DNA of 64,000 nt from Clostridiales bacterium (GTDB lineage Bacteria > Bacillota > Clostridia > Saccharofermentanales > Saccharofermentanaceae). A program made the translations under genes and the position numbers. Shown here in pieces: positions 7,020 to 15,553 of this stretch (positions within the stretch are counted from its first letter, which is position 1; each line of letters starts with the position of its first letter). The stretch is from NCBI GenBank assembly GCA_017511005.1, contig JAFWLP010000038.1, forward strand, positions 1-64,000, written 5' to 3'. The notes under the pieces were generated by a model that was not told the origin of the DNA, did not search any database, and was given only the letters and a program-made list of their open reading frames with translations.

Positions 7020-8219
7020 TCAGTCATCTTCAGGTCTTGTATCCAGATGTCCACCATACCATATCGCGCCCATACCGACGCCCTGATGGAACATCTCCAT
7101 TACGAGAGGATCTTCTCCCGCACACCGTATCTTTACATCACCGTCATCGCGCTCGAAAGTCCTCTCAAAGATCCATATCTCCTTGGGAGACAAAGACTCT
7201 ATGATATACGGATTGTGCGTCGAAAAGATTATCTGGCAGTAATGATTATTCATCGTGTAATCGCGCATCTCATCACTCAGCACGTCCACCATGTCATGGT
7301 ACAGATCCTTATCTGGAGTCTCTATGAATATAGTCGAACGCGGGTTGCAGTCACGGAGAAGGAGAAGGTACAGAAAGAGCTTGTCAGGGCTTTCCTTAAG
7401 AGCCAGCGGAAGATTCTTCTTGCGCTTCATTGCAGGGATCTTCTCCTTGATCTCCGTCAGTATCCTCTCATATTCCTCTTCATCTTTCATCTTCATATAC
7501 TCAAGGACGTTGCCGACATTGGAACCCGTGCTGTTAAGATGCTTGTGTCCGCCCGGAGCACCGCCCTCATAGAAATACGAACTCTGTTCCTCCGATGAAA
7601 AGCTGCAGAAGAACCATGATGCTATCTCCTTAAAGAGCAGGACAAAGTCCCTGTATCCGGTGATCTTGCCGTAAAGGCTGAGTGCCGTCAGATGTTCATC
7701 CTCAACACCTATCAGTTCATTACCGGCATCATCCTCCAGATTGATTATCGAACCCTCACCGCCCTTCATGTCAAGAATGGTAAGTGGCTTTGCTTCTCCG
7801 TCAGCATCTGTAACGATTATTACCTTTTCCTCATCGATAACAGGACTTTTGTATATGCTCGTAACGATTCCGAGCTCATACTGAATGAACTTGGGATTAC
7901 CGGTCTTTTTATCTTCGATCTTGAAGAATACCCTGAACAAGGAAGGTTTTGAAATGTCAGGTGTCATATTGGCAAAGCCGGGTCTGCCGTAACTGATCGA
8001 GGCAACAGCACATCCCTGGGTTATGCAGTCTTTAAGGAAAGCCATGCACCCCATAAAAGATGTTTTTCCCGTATTGTTGCGGCCGATAAGAGCGTTAAGG
8101 CCGCGCAACGGGTTCAACGTACTTCCGGAATCCTTAACGGCAATATAATCATCTATAAGGATCCCCGCTTTATCACTGTCAAAAACATCGAAATTCCGGA
8201 TCTCTATTCCAAGGATCAT
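7020..8219 (-). CDS. AAA15/OLD-like ATPase
   Basis: 399 aa. Walker A is GRNNTGKT (46-53) after the opening strand-rich region typical of OLD/AAA15 proteins. An ABC-like signature region lies around 272-292. The Walker B position reads STIFIETPD (295-303), with IET in place of the usual DEP, and the switch histidine is in STHNP (H335). The C-terminus GAIWYGGHL is typical of ATPases paired with TOPRIM partners. A very strong ribosome site (AAAGGAGGAGG) precedes the ATG. A terminator lies directly upstream, so it depends on read-through or an unrecognised promoter. With the next gene it forms a two-gene module resembling PARIS- or RloA/B-type anti-phage systems (inference). Confidence 0.75.
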   Translation of the reverse strand: MILGIEIRNFDVFDSDKAGILIDDYIAVKDSGSTLNPLRGLNALIGRNNTGKTSFMGCMAFLKDCITQGCAVASISYGRPGFANMTPDISKPSLFRVFFKIEDKKTGNPKFIQYELGIVTSIYKSPVIDEEKVIIVTDADGEAKPLTILDMKGGEGSIINLEDDAGNELIGVEDEHLTALSLYGKITGYRDFVLLFKEIASWFFCSFSSEEQSSYFYEGGAPGGHKHLNSTGSNVGNVLEYMKMKDEEEYERILTEIKEKIPAMKRKKNLPLALKESPDKLFLYLLLLRDCNPRSTIFIETPDKDLYHDMVDVLSDEMRDYTMNNHYCQIIFSTHNPYIIESLSPKEIWIFERTFERDDGDVKIRCAGEDPLVMEMFHQGVGMGAIWYGGHLDTRPEDD

Positions 8220-8241
8220 TGACGGTTACCTCCTCCTTTGT

Positions 8242-8273
8242 AAAAAAGAGGGCCGCGAAAACATACGCGGCCG
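8242..8273 (-). terminator. Rho-independent terminator after the recG-coaD run
   Basis: Minus-strand stem GGCCGCG/CGCGGCC with an 8-nt loop, then CTCTTTTTT. It ends just 8 bp before the ribosome site of the ATPase gene. Confidence 0.85.
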
Positions 8274-8320
8274 CTTGATGCTTTTCTGACTGTTACTCTG
8301 AAATTCTATATCTTAATGCG

Positions 8321-8815
8321 TCACTCGGTCTCTTCGAGAGTGCTGTTGATCTCGGAAAGATTGGTCTGGATCTTAGCGATGTTATCGGAAAGTGTCTCAT
8401 TGACATTCTCCAGGAGGGACTTAACATAAAGATGAGCATTTCTTCTGAGTTCTTCTGCCTGGGCCTCGGCATTGGCAATGATCTGGGCAGCCTCTTCCCT
8501 TGCGCCTCTTGTGATCTCGTGATCGTTAACCTTCATGGCATACATGCGGTTAGCGTCATCGATGATCTTCTTATTCTTCTCTCTGGCCGTGCTGATAATG
8601 TCCTGGGCTCTTGCAACGATATCATTGGATTGAGCAACCGAAGCGGGCAGATTATTCTTAAGGATCTGAAGGGAATTGATCGTCTCTGTTCTTTCGATGG
8701 AGCATTTATCCGAGAAAGGAACACTCGATGCGTCCTTGACCATATCGATAAGATAGTCGATATGCTTGATAGCGTCATAGCGCTGTCCGCCCTGATTGAA
8801 ATTGCTGTTCTCCAT
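8321..8815 (-). CDS. Small coiled-coil protein (ATP-synthase-subunit-b-like), function unknown
   Basis: 164 aa, soluble. Residues about 65-160 are heptad-rich (ISTAREKNKKIIDDANRMYA, REEAAQIIANAEAQAEELRR), which resembles the stalk subunit of F/V-ATPases and DivIVA-like coiled coils. It lacks a membrane segment, so it is not a true subunit b. Homologues adjoining coaD in Clostridia are usually called 'ATPase' without evidence. It follows coaD by 2 bp and ends the operon before the terminator at 8242-8273. Confidence 0.7.
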   Translation of the reverse strand: MENSNFNQGGQRYDAIKHIDYLIDMVKDASSVPFSDKCSIERTETINSLQILKNNLPASVAQSNDIVARAQDIISTAREKNKKIIDDANRMYAMKVNDHEITRGAREEAAQIIANAEAQAEELRRNAHLYVKSLLENVNETLSDNIAKIQTNLSEINSTLEETE

Positions 8816-8817
8816 AA

Positions 8818-9312
8818 TTAATTCCTTCCTTTCAAAAGTTTTTCCTTAACTAAGTCTATGATCTCGGCCGGTACCATCTTAGAGATATCGCCGCCATATG
8901 AACCGACTTCCTTGACCATCGATGAACTGATAAGTGACAGATCATCCCTGCAGGGCAGGAGCACGGCATCATAACCCGCAAAAAGCAAACGGTTCGCAAG
9001 CGCGTGCTCGGATTCATATCTGAAGTCTGATTCCGACCTGATCCCTCTTACTGATGCACAGCATCCGAGCTTCTGATAAAGATCTACCAGAAGACCTCCC
9101 CAGGCCATAACCTCGACATTCTCCAGGTCATCATTCTTCAATGACAGCTTTATAAGTTCGACACGTTCCTCAGGTGTAAACATCGGCGTCTTGGCAGCAT
9201 TCTCCATAACTGCGATGACAAGCTTGTCACAGAGCCTGGAAGCTCTTCTGGCAATATCTCTGTGTCCTCTTGTAAAGGGATCAAACGTCCCCGGAAAGAG
9301 CATTACCTTCAA
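8818..9312 (-). CDS. coaD: Phosphopantetheine adenylyltransferase
   Basis: 164 aa, the usual length. It carries the nucleotidyltransferase motif GTFDPFTRGH (residues 8-17) and the C-terminal SLISSSMVKEV. It transfers AMP from ATP to 4'-phosphopantetheine, giving dephospho-CoA, the next-to-last step of CoA synthesis. It sits 18 bp behind rsmD, the common rsmD-coaD pairing of Firmicutes. Confidence 0.96.
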   Translation of the reverse strand: MKVMLFPGTFDPFTRGHRDIARRASRLCDKLVIAVMENAAKTPMFTPEERVELIKLSLKNDDLENVEVMAWGGLLVDLYQKLGCCASVRGIRSESDFRYESEHALANRLLFAGYDAVLLPCRDDLSLISSSMVKEVGSYGGDISKMVPAEIIDLVKEKLLKGRN

Positions 9313-9330
9313 ACCGACATCCTCCGATAT

Positions 9331-9894
9331 TTATTCCTTAAAAAATGTTATCACTGTAATCCCGTAACTACAAGAACGAACACGCTTAAGACCGTTCAGT
9401 TCCTCAGGCGGTTCGTAGTCCCTGTCATGCTCAACAACGAGCATTCCTCCGGCAGCAAGGAGCTTAAATTCACTGATAAGCCCCGTCGCTTCCTCAAGTC
9501 TCAAAGGGACGTCCTTATATGGCGGATCCATAAATATAATATCAAATTTCACGCCTTCTTTCCCTAAGAGTTCCAGCGCCTGGGAAACATTCATCCTGTA
9601 AAACCTGATCTCGTCCGAACCGTCAAGCTTTACCTTGCTGATGTTCTTCTTAATGATCCCCGCAGCCTGTCCGCTCTTATCAACGAGCGTTGCCCGTCTG
9701 GCACCCCTGCTCAGCGCTTCGATGCCTATCTGTCCGGATCCCGAAAACAGATCCAGGAATTCCGAACCGGGAACGTCTGCCTGGATTATGGAGAACAACG
9801 CCTCCTTGACCTTGTCGGTCGTCGGTCTTGTCCTGTCACCTTCAGGTGCCTGCAGTATTGCACCCCTGAATCTTCCCGTTACTACTCTCGGCAT
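9331..9894 (-). CDS. rsmD: 16S rRNA (guanine966-N2)-methyltransferase RsmD
   Basis: 187 aa. The start MPRVVTGRFRG, the SAM-binding LDLFSGSGQIGIEALSRGA and the catalytic IFMDPPYK are characteristic. It methylates G966 (E. coli numbering) of 16S rRNA. Its start overlaps the recG stop by one base, so the two are coupled. Confidence 0.95.
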   Translation of the reverse strand: MPRVVTGRFRGAILQAPEGDRTRPTTDKVKEALFSIIQADVPGSEFLDLFSGSGQIGIEALSRGARRATLVDKSGQAAGIIKKNISKVKLDGSDEIRFYRMNVSQALELLGKEGVKFDIIFMDPPYKDVPLRLEEATGLISEFKLLAAGGMLVVEHDRDYEPPEELNGLKRVRSCSYGITVITFFKE

Positions 9895-12071
9895 CAGATA
9901 AGCTCCATCTTCCTCGCGAACCTCAGTTCAAACATCTTCTTTATCGCGTCATTCAAACGCGCGGCTTCTTCACCGCCCTCTTCGATGACCTTGTTGACCG
10001 CTTCCGTAGCTTCCGTAGCGATCTTCATATCAGTATACAGGTTTGCGGCCCTCAGTGTCGGAATGCCGTGCTGCCTTGTACCGTAAAAATCTCCCGGGCC
10101 CCTGAGTTCGAGGTCCTTCTCCGCCAGCTCAAAACCATCGGATGATTCACACATCATCTTCATGCGGGAGAGAGCAAGTTCGGACCTTGATTCGGAAACC
10201 AGAAGGCAGAATGATTTCTTGTCTCCCCTTCCTATGCGTCCCCTTAACTGATGCAGTGTGGAAAGACCGAATCTGTCAGCATCCATGACGATCATGACAT
10301 TGGCATTAGGGTTATCCACGCCGACTTCGATAACTGTGGTTGATATCAGGATTTTAATGTCACCTGCAGCAAAACGTTCCATCGTCTCGAGCTTATCCTT
10401 TTCCTTCATGGAACCGTACAGGGCAGCACTGGAATACTGCGACAGTTTGCTCATTGAATCAACGGTCTTCTTCATCTCGAAAACATTGGTTACGGAATCG
10501 TCTCCGTCAACAGGCTCTCCGATAATGCTGTCAGAACCAGCTTCCGTCTCATTATCGTCTATCTTGGCACATACGATATACACCTGCTCTCCGGCGGCAA
10601 GCTTAATGCTCATTATCTCCTCGATCGCTTTGCTCTTTTTTGAGTTAACGAACCATGTCGTGATCTCCTGACGTCCCTTCGGCTTCTGTCTGATAACGGA
10701 TGTTGCCATATCGCCGTAGATGACCATGGCAAGCGTTCTCGGGATAGGGGTGGCTGTCATGATGAGATTATGTACGCTCTTTACGGTGCCGTCACTGCCC
10801 TCATCCTTAAAGAGAAGCTTCTCCCTTTGTCTGACTCCGAAACGGTGCTGCTCATCCGCAATGACAAGCGCCAGATCCTTGAATCTGATATCATCCGTAA
10901 GCAGAGCATGCGTACCGATTATGACTTTTGCGGTACCGTCCGCTATCTTCTCCTTTATCACGGCTTTCTCTGAAGATTTTGTCTTTCCGAGAAGAATGAC
11001 CGGTTCCATCCCGCTGTTGCTCATTAGCTGAGATACAGTCTTGAAGTGCTGGGTTGCCAGCACGGAAGTCGGTGCAAGAAGCACTGCCTGTTTGTTCATA
11101 AGTGCGGTGATAAGCATGGAGAGTGCCGCGATCACGGTCTTGCCTGAACCTACGTCACCCTGGATCAGTCTGTTCATGGGCGTCGTACTCATGAGATCCG
11201 TCTGGACATCCCTGAATGCCGCATTCTGATCCGCGGTCAGTTCAAAGCCGAGATTGCTCTTTATTACATTCCATCTCTTCAGCGAATCCCTGTCAATTTT
11301 ATCCGGTGTCGAAGGTATGACCTGCTCTGCGATTTCCTTGACACCGTGACCGGTACTGTACAGTTTCATACCTATCCCGAGCAGGATAAGCTCCTCATAA
11401 GCAAGCTGTTCCCTCGCGCGGCGTGCCTCATCCAGTGAAGACGGAAAGTGAGCCATTGCGTAAGCCTGCGCCGGAGATACAAAACCTTTCTGCTCTGCGA
11501 TCCGGGAAGGTATGCATGACAGGAGTTCATCTCCGCAAAGCTTCAGAGCGGTCTTAACCCACTTGGAGATATTGTTTGACGTAAGTCCTGCAGTCAGGTG
11601 ATATACAGGCCTTACGAGGCTGTCATCCCCGATCTTTTCCGCTTTCTCGATATACGGATTGACCATCTGCATCTGTCCGTTAAAGAGAGTAACGGAGCCG
11701 TGCACGAAGCACTCATCTCCCAATGCGAATTTGCCGGCAAGATAAGACGAATTGAAAAACGTCAGCTTGATCCTTCCCGTTCCGTCGCTGACAAAAAAAC
11801 TCAGCGGTCTCTTCCTGCTAGTAACATTGACCGAAGGACTGGTCGCTATCTTCCCCCTGAACGAGAGATCATATCCGGAATTCTCATCATAACGGTCAGC
11901 CATGTCGAATGAGGATATCGTTCCTACTTCGGACCAGTCATCATACCGCCACGGGATAAAAGCTATAAGGTCATAGACCGTATATATGTCCAGTTTTGCA
12001 AGCTTCTCTTCGGCAGAAGGACCGATACCGTAAATATCGGTAACCGGATTAGACAGATGTACGGATGCCAC
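9894..12071 (-). CDS. recG: ATP-dependent DNA helicase RecG
   Basis: 725 aa. An N-terminal wedge/OB region begins VTDIYGIGPSAEEKL. Walker A is GDVGSGKT, Walker B DEQH (ADEQHRFGVRQREKL), and the TATPIPRT and QLRGRIGRG motifs follow. It remodels stalled forks and D-loops. The GTG at 12071 is chosen because AAGGAGG lies about 10 bp upstream and the family begins near here; a further upstream ATG at 12155 would overlap nth by 80 bp. It lies 4 bp after nth. Confidence 0.95.
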   Translation of the reverse strand: MASVHLSNPVTDIYGIGPSAEEKLAKLDIYTVYDLIAFIPWRYDDWSEVGTISSFDMADRYDENSGYDLSFRGKIATSPSVNVTSRKRPLSFFVSDGTGRIKLTFFNSSYLAGKFALGDECFVHGSVTLFNGQMQMVNPYIEKAEKIGDDSLVRPVYHLTAGLTSNNISKWVKTALKLCGDELLSCIPSRIAEQKGFVSPAQAYAMAHFPSSLDEARRAREQLAYEELILLGIGMKLYSTGHGVKEIAEQVIPSTPDKIDRDSLKRWNVIKSNLGFELTADQNAAFRDVQTDLMSTTPMNRLIQGDVGSGKTVIAALSMLITALMNKQAVLLAPTSVLATQHFKTVSQLMSNSGMEPVILLGKTKSSEKAVIKEKIADGTAKVIIGTHALLTDDIRFKDLALVIADEQHRFGVRQREKLLFKDEGSDGTVKSVHNLIMTATPIPRTLAMVIYGDMATSVIRQKPKGRQEITTWFVNSKKSKAIEEIMSIKLAAGEQVYIVCAKIDDNETEAGSDSIIGEPVDGDDSVTNVFEMKKTVDSMSKLSQYSSAALYGSMKEKDKLETMERFAAGDIKILISTTVIEVGVDNPNANVMIVMDADRFGLSTLHQLRGRIGRGDKKSFCLLVSESRSELALSRMKMMCESSDGFELAEKDLELRGPGDFYGTRQHGIPTLRAANLYTDMKIATEATEAVNKVIEEGGEEAARLNDAIKKMFELRFARKMELI

Positions 12072-12075
12072 GGTC

Positions 12076-12723
12076 CTATATCCTCCTTCTGCAGAAAGAA
12101 CCCAACGGGCATATCTCACACTTGGGTGAATTGGCCGTGCAGTATTTTCTTCCAAGATCGACCGACAGATGTCCGATGCTTATCCACTGTTCCTCAGGAA
12201 ATACCGCCATGATGTCCTTCTCAACCTTTGCGGGGTCACCGCTTTCTGTTATGCCCGTTCTTTTCATAACACGCTTGCAGTGGGTATCAACAACGACCGC
12301 AGGTGTTCCGTAGACCTCTCCGACGATAAGGTTTGCTATTTTCCTGCCGATACCGGGAACCTCCATCAGAAGATCAACGTCATCCGGAACGGTTCCGTTC
12401 CACTCTTCAGTCATCTTCCTTGCAAAAGAGATTACGGATCTGGTCTTCGAAGCCGTCAGACCGCAGGGTTTTATTATGCCTGCAATGACTTCCGGATCCT
12501 CTTCCGCAATCGACTTCATGTCAGGGTATCTCGCGAAAAGATCTGATGCGGTTATATTAACCCTTTTATCAGTGCATTGGGCGGACAATATTCCTCTTAT
12601 GGCCAGGTTTTGGGGACAATCGTAGTCAAGTGAACATTTACTGCCGGGAAATTCCGTTGACAGGGCATCATATATCTGCTTTGCAAGAATCTTTTTTCGA
12701 GAATTATTAGTGCCCAATATCAC
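12076..12723 (-). CDS. nth: Endonuclease III
   Basis: 215 aa DNA glycosylase/AP lyase. The helix-hairpin-helix MEVPGIGRKIAN carries the catalytic lysine, VDTHCKRV the catalytic aspartate, and the C-terminal CX6CX2CX5C binds a [4Fe-4S] cluster. It removes oxidised pyrimidines. The GTG at 12723 overlaps the kinase stop. A TTG at 12717 has better spacing (8 bp) from the GGAG in the kinase's last codons and may be the true start. Part of the response regulator-kinase-nth-recG run. Confidence 0.94.
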   Translation of the reverse strand: MILGTNNSRKKILAKQIYDALSTEFPGSKCSLDYDCPQNLAIRGILSAQCTDKRVNITASDLFARYPDMKSIAEEDPEVIAGIIKPCGLTASKTRSVISFARKMTEEWNGTVPDDVDLLMEVPGIGRKIANLIVGEVYGTPAVVVDTHCKRVMKRTGITESGDPAKVEKDIMAVFPEEQWISIGHLSVDLGRKYCTANSPKCEICPLGSFCRRRI

Positions 12724-14273
12724 TGCTCCTGATTCTCAGGCGGATAAGGGAACGAGAAAACAAACTTTGCACCGCCTAATTCTCTGCCTTCGTCACAGAT
12801 TATCGTCTGACCGTGACCTGCCAGGATCTGTTTGCAGATATAAAGTCCGAGACCGAATCCTTCCGACTTTCTTGACGGATCGGCCTGATAGAAACTCTCA
12901 AATATCCTCTGTCTCTTGGACTCTTCAACACCCGCTCCGGAGTCTTCAACGGAGATAATGACCTTTCTTGCCTTGGGATTGGCCTCGGTCGATATCTTTA
13001 TCTCTCCGTTTACGGGAGTGAACTTGATCGCGTTGGTGATGATGTTGATTATTACTCTGCAAAGCTGCTGGGCTTCACCATAAACCATGATGCCGGGACC
13101 GGGATCCAGTGACTTTATGACCCTTATCTGCTTGTCAGTAAGCTGTGCTTCAAGGTTATCGACAATATCGGTGATCATGTCATTGATATTGAATTCTTCC
13201 ATCATATCCGGATCAGGATGCGACAGTGATGAAGCCTCGGTCATCTGAGTAACGAGCGTTCTGATTCTGTCAGTCTGCTGCTTTATGAGCTGGAGATAAT
13301 GAGGCTGTTTCTCTTCGGGGATCGTACCGTCGAGCATCGCGGTAACGAATCCGTTGATCGATGTAAGAGGAGTCCTTATATCATGGGCAATGGATGAGAT
13401 GAACATCTCCCTGTCATGTTCCTGGTTCTCCAGTGATTCGATCATCCTGTTGACCGTGCGGCCCATCTCCGTGAACTCCGAGGAGATAGACAGTGTAGTA
13501 AAGTCATTCTGTTCTGAATATTTCGGGCTTACCCTGACGGAATAATCTCCTTCCGCAACCTTGGCGATTGCCTGTGAGATATCCTTAACGGGCATGAGAC
13601 TGAAATATACGAAAACCGCATACAGTACGATGGCTATGACCATTGAAACCATTGCGGGGATAAGGATGACGTTTATGTATTCAAGCTTTGTCTGTTCCGT
13701 ATCCTCACTGTTGCTTACTATGCAGAAATAAGGAGTTCCCGATATCTTCACGCAGTTTATGGAAACTACCTTACCCGTATTGTGCGAACCTGTCCTCGCA
13801 AGTCCTGTGGCATCGGCCTGTTCAAGGAGTTCCAATACATCCTGCTGCGAGATGAACAACGGTCCTTCTTCGGTAGTCTGAAGATTATCGGCCGAATCAA
13901 CCACAAATGAATTGCGGCAATAGACCTTACCTTTTACGTCGGTTATGTATACTGCACCATAAGACCTGTAAGACTGGGAATTAACGAACTTGTCAACGAT
14001 CCTTGAATTCTTGAAATTGTCGGTACCGTCATCATTGATCGTATATTCGAAAGGAATATTCTGAAGTGACGTTATCGAAACAATATCAGAAGCCAGATCG
14101 TTGGCCGCAGACTTGGTCTCCGATTCAACCTGGATAATGAGGTTGTTGTACATGTTCTCATATGAAAGGAACAACAGGACCGCAAATACGATCAGAGTTG
14201 TCAATACAAGAAACGTTATTAGAAAAACGGCAAAGCCCGCCGATATCTGCTTTCCGTCAGCTCTCGGCGCCAT
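12720..14273 (-). CDS. Sensor histidine kinase (HAMP, HisKA, HATPase)
   Basis: 517 aa. Membrane segments lie at about 13-37 and 201-224, with an extracytoplasmic sensor region of about 160 residues between (Cache/sCache-like length). A HAMP domain follows at about 226-280, the H-box SSIAHDIRTPLTS with H297, N-box IINIITNAIKF, and G-boxes DSGAGVEES and GFGLGLYIC. It lies 7 bp behind the response regulator gene. The signal is unknown; this resembles the PhoR/ResE type. Confidence 0.92.
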   Translation of the reverse strand: MAPRADGKQISAGFAVFLITFLVLTTLIVFAVLLFLSYENMYNNLIIQVESETKSAANDLASDIVSITSLQNIPFEYTINDDGTDNFKNSRIVDKFVNSQSYRSYGAVYITDVKGKVYCRNSFVVDSADNLQTTEEGPLFISQQDVLELLEQADATGLARTGSHNTGKVVSINCVKISGTPYFCIVSNSEDTEQTKLEYINVILIPAMVSMVIAIVLYAVFVYFSLMPVKDISQAIAKVAEGDYSVRVSPKYSEQNDFTTLSISSEFTEMGRTVNRMIESLENQEHDREMFISSIAHDIRTPLTSINGFVTAMLDGTIPEEKQPHYLQLIKQQTDRIRTLVTQMTEASSLSHPDPDMMEEFNINDMITDIVDNLEAQLTDKQIRVIKSLDPGPGIMVYGEAQQLCRVIINIITNAIKFTPVNGEIKISTEANPKARKVIISVEDSGAGVEESKRQRIFESFYQADPSRKSEGFGLGLYICKQILAGHGQTIICDEGRELGGAKFVFSFPYPPENQEQ

Positions 14274-14280
14274 TAACTAT

Positions 14281-15000
14281 TTACCTCGTCTCGAATTTAT
14301 AACCCTTGCTCCAGACTGTCTTGATGCTCCAGTTCTGTTCCCTGTCGGGATTCTCGATCTTTTCTCTGATACGCTTGATATGAACATCAACAGTACGTGA
14401 TTCTCCGTAGAAGTCATATCCCCAAACGTTCTCCAAAAGCTGTTCTCTGGTGAACACTCTGTTAGGATTGGATGCAAGGAAGAACAAAAGCTCAAGTTCC
14501 TTGGGCGGCATGTAGATCTCATTTCCGTCAACGCTGACTACGTAACGGATCTTATCAACGGAAAAACCGGGATAGGTAATGACATCAGTTGAACCTTCCT
14601 TGCTTTCCGTGGCAGCGGATGCCTGATCACGCTTATCCGTACGTCTTAAGACGGCTTTTACTCTCGCAAGGACCTCCTTGGGTTCGAACGGCTTCGGGAT
14701 ATAGTCATCCGCACCGAGTTCAAGACCGACGATCTTATCAAGAGTATCGGTTCTTGCAGTAAGCATAATGATCGGACAATCAGATGTCTTTCTTATCTCA
14801 CGGCAGATATCGTTACCGTCCATGCCGGGAAGCATGAGATCCAGGATCACGATATCAGGCAAAAAGCTGTGGAATGCAGCTACGGCTTTATCGCCCTGCA
14901 TGCAAGAGGAAACCTGATATCCCTCTTTCTCAAAGTAGAGTTTAAGAACTTCAATGATGCCCGGATCATCGTCAACGAGCAAAACCTTGTTAGCAGCCAT
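14281..15000 (-). CDS. OmpR/PhoB-family response regulator
   Basis: 239 aa. The receiver domain has acidic pocket VDDDPG, phospho-acceptor aspartate in DIVILDLMLPGMDG, and the KPFEPKEVLAR lysine. The winged-helix output domain ends SRTVDVHIKRIREKIENPD. An exact dyad TGTAACA-A-TGTTACA sits 42-56 bp upstream of the ATG (15042-15056) and may be an operator. The first gene of a run that goes on into the kinase, nth and recG. Confidence 0.94.
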   Translation of the reverse strand: MAANKVLLVDDDPGIIEVLKLYFEKEGYQVSSCMQGDKAVAAFHSFLPDIVILDLMLPGMDGNDICREIRKTSDCPIIMLTARTDTLDKIVGLELGADDYIPKPFEPKEVLARVKAVLRRTDKRDQASAATESKEGSTDVITYPGFSVDKIRYVVSVDGNEIYMPPKELELLFFLASNPNRVFTREQLLENVWGYDFYGESRTVDVHIKRIREKIENPDREQNWSIKTVWSKGYKFETR

Positions 15001-15039
15001 AAGATCACCCCTGCTCTATAACTTCTTAGGTCTTTCCTC

Positions 15040-15058
15040 TTTGTAACAATGTTACAAA
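15040..15058. promoter_or_regulatory. Perfect 19-bp dyad upstream of the response regulator
   Basis: TTTGTAACA-A-TGTTACAAA, centred at 15049, between nrdR and the response regulator. The same dyad recurs inside the YhbD-like gene's promoter (44558-44570) and, exactly, within xpt (61359-61373). Probable transcription-factor site; the factor is unknown. Confidence 0.5.
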
Positions 15059-15061
15059 CCT

Positions 15062-15535
15062 TTATTCTACGGCAGAAGCACCGCTTCCGACGTCGAAATT
15101 GTTAATCTCGGCAGTATAAGAATCCAGATCAGTGAAATTCTTATATACCGATGCGAAGCGGACATATGAAACGCGGTCTATATCCATGAGCTTCGACATA
15201 ATAAACTCGCCGATCTCTGACGAGGTTATCTCTTTATTAAATCTGCCGTCTACCAGATGTGTTATGTCAGAACAGATATTCTCTTTGACCTGCTGTGACA
15301 CACCGCGCTTCTGGCAAGCCACATCCAGACTCCTCAGTATCTTGTCCGGATCGTAAGGCTGCTTCGAACCGTCCTTCTTAACGACCATTGGCTTCAGGCC
15401 CTCTATCTTCTCTATCGTTGAGAATCTGGCTCCGCAAACAAGACAAACGCGTCTTCTTCTTACGGCAAAGCCGTCATCCGTCGGTCGTGAATCAAGGACC
15501 TTGTCATCGTTCTCGCCGCATTTGGGACAGATCAA
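15062..15535 (-). CDS. nrdR: Transcriptional repressor NrdR
   Basis: 157 aa. A zinc ribbon (CPKC at the start, CLVC near 31-34) is followed by an ATP-cone domain (VVKKDGSKQPYDPDKI). It represses ribonucleotide reductase genes in response to dATP/ATP. It lies 18 bp after ftsZ. Confidence 0.96.
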   Translation of the reverse strand: MICPKCGENDDKVLDSRPTDDGFAVRRRRVCLVCGARFSTIEKIEGLKPMVVKKDGSKQPYDPDKILRSLDVACQKRGVSQQVKENICSDITHLVDGRFNKEITSSEIGEFIMSKLMDIDRVSYVRFASVYKNFTDLDSYTAEINNFDVGSGASAVE

Positions 15536-15553
15536 GGTACCGGCTCCTCTATA

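Noticed and set aside
12072..12155. 28 extra N-terminal codons of recG
   Set aside because: They overlap nth, have no ribosome site and do not match the family; a GTG with AAGGAGG at 12071 explains the start.
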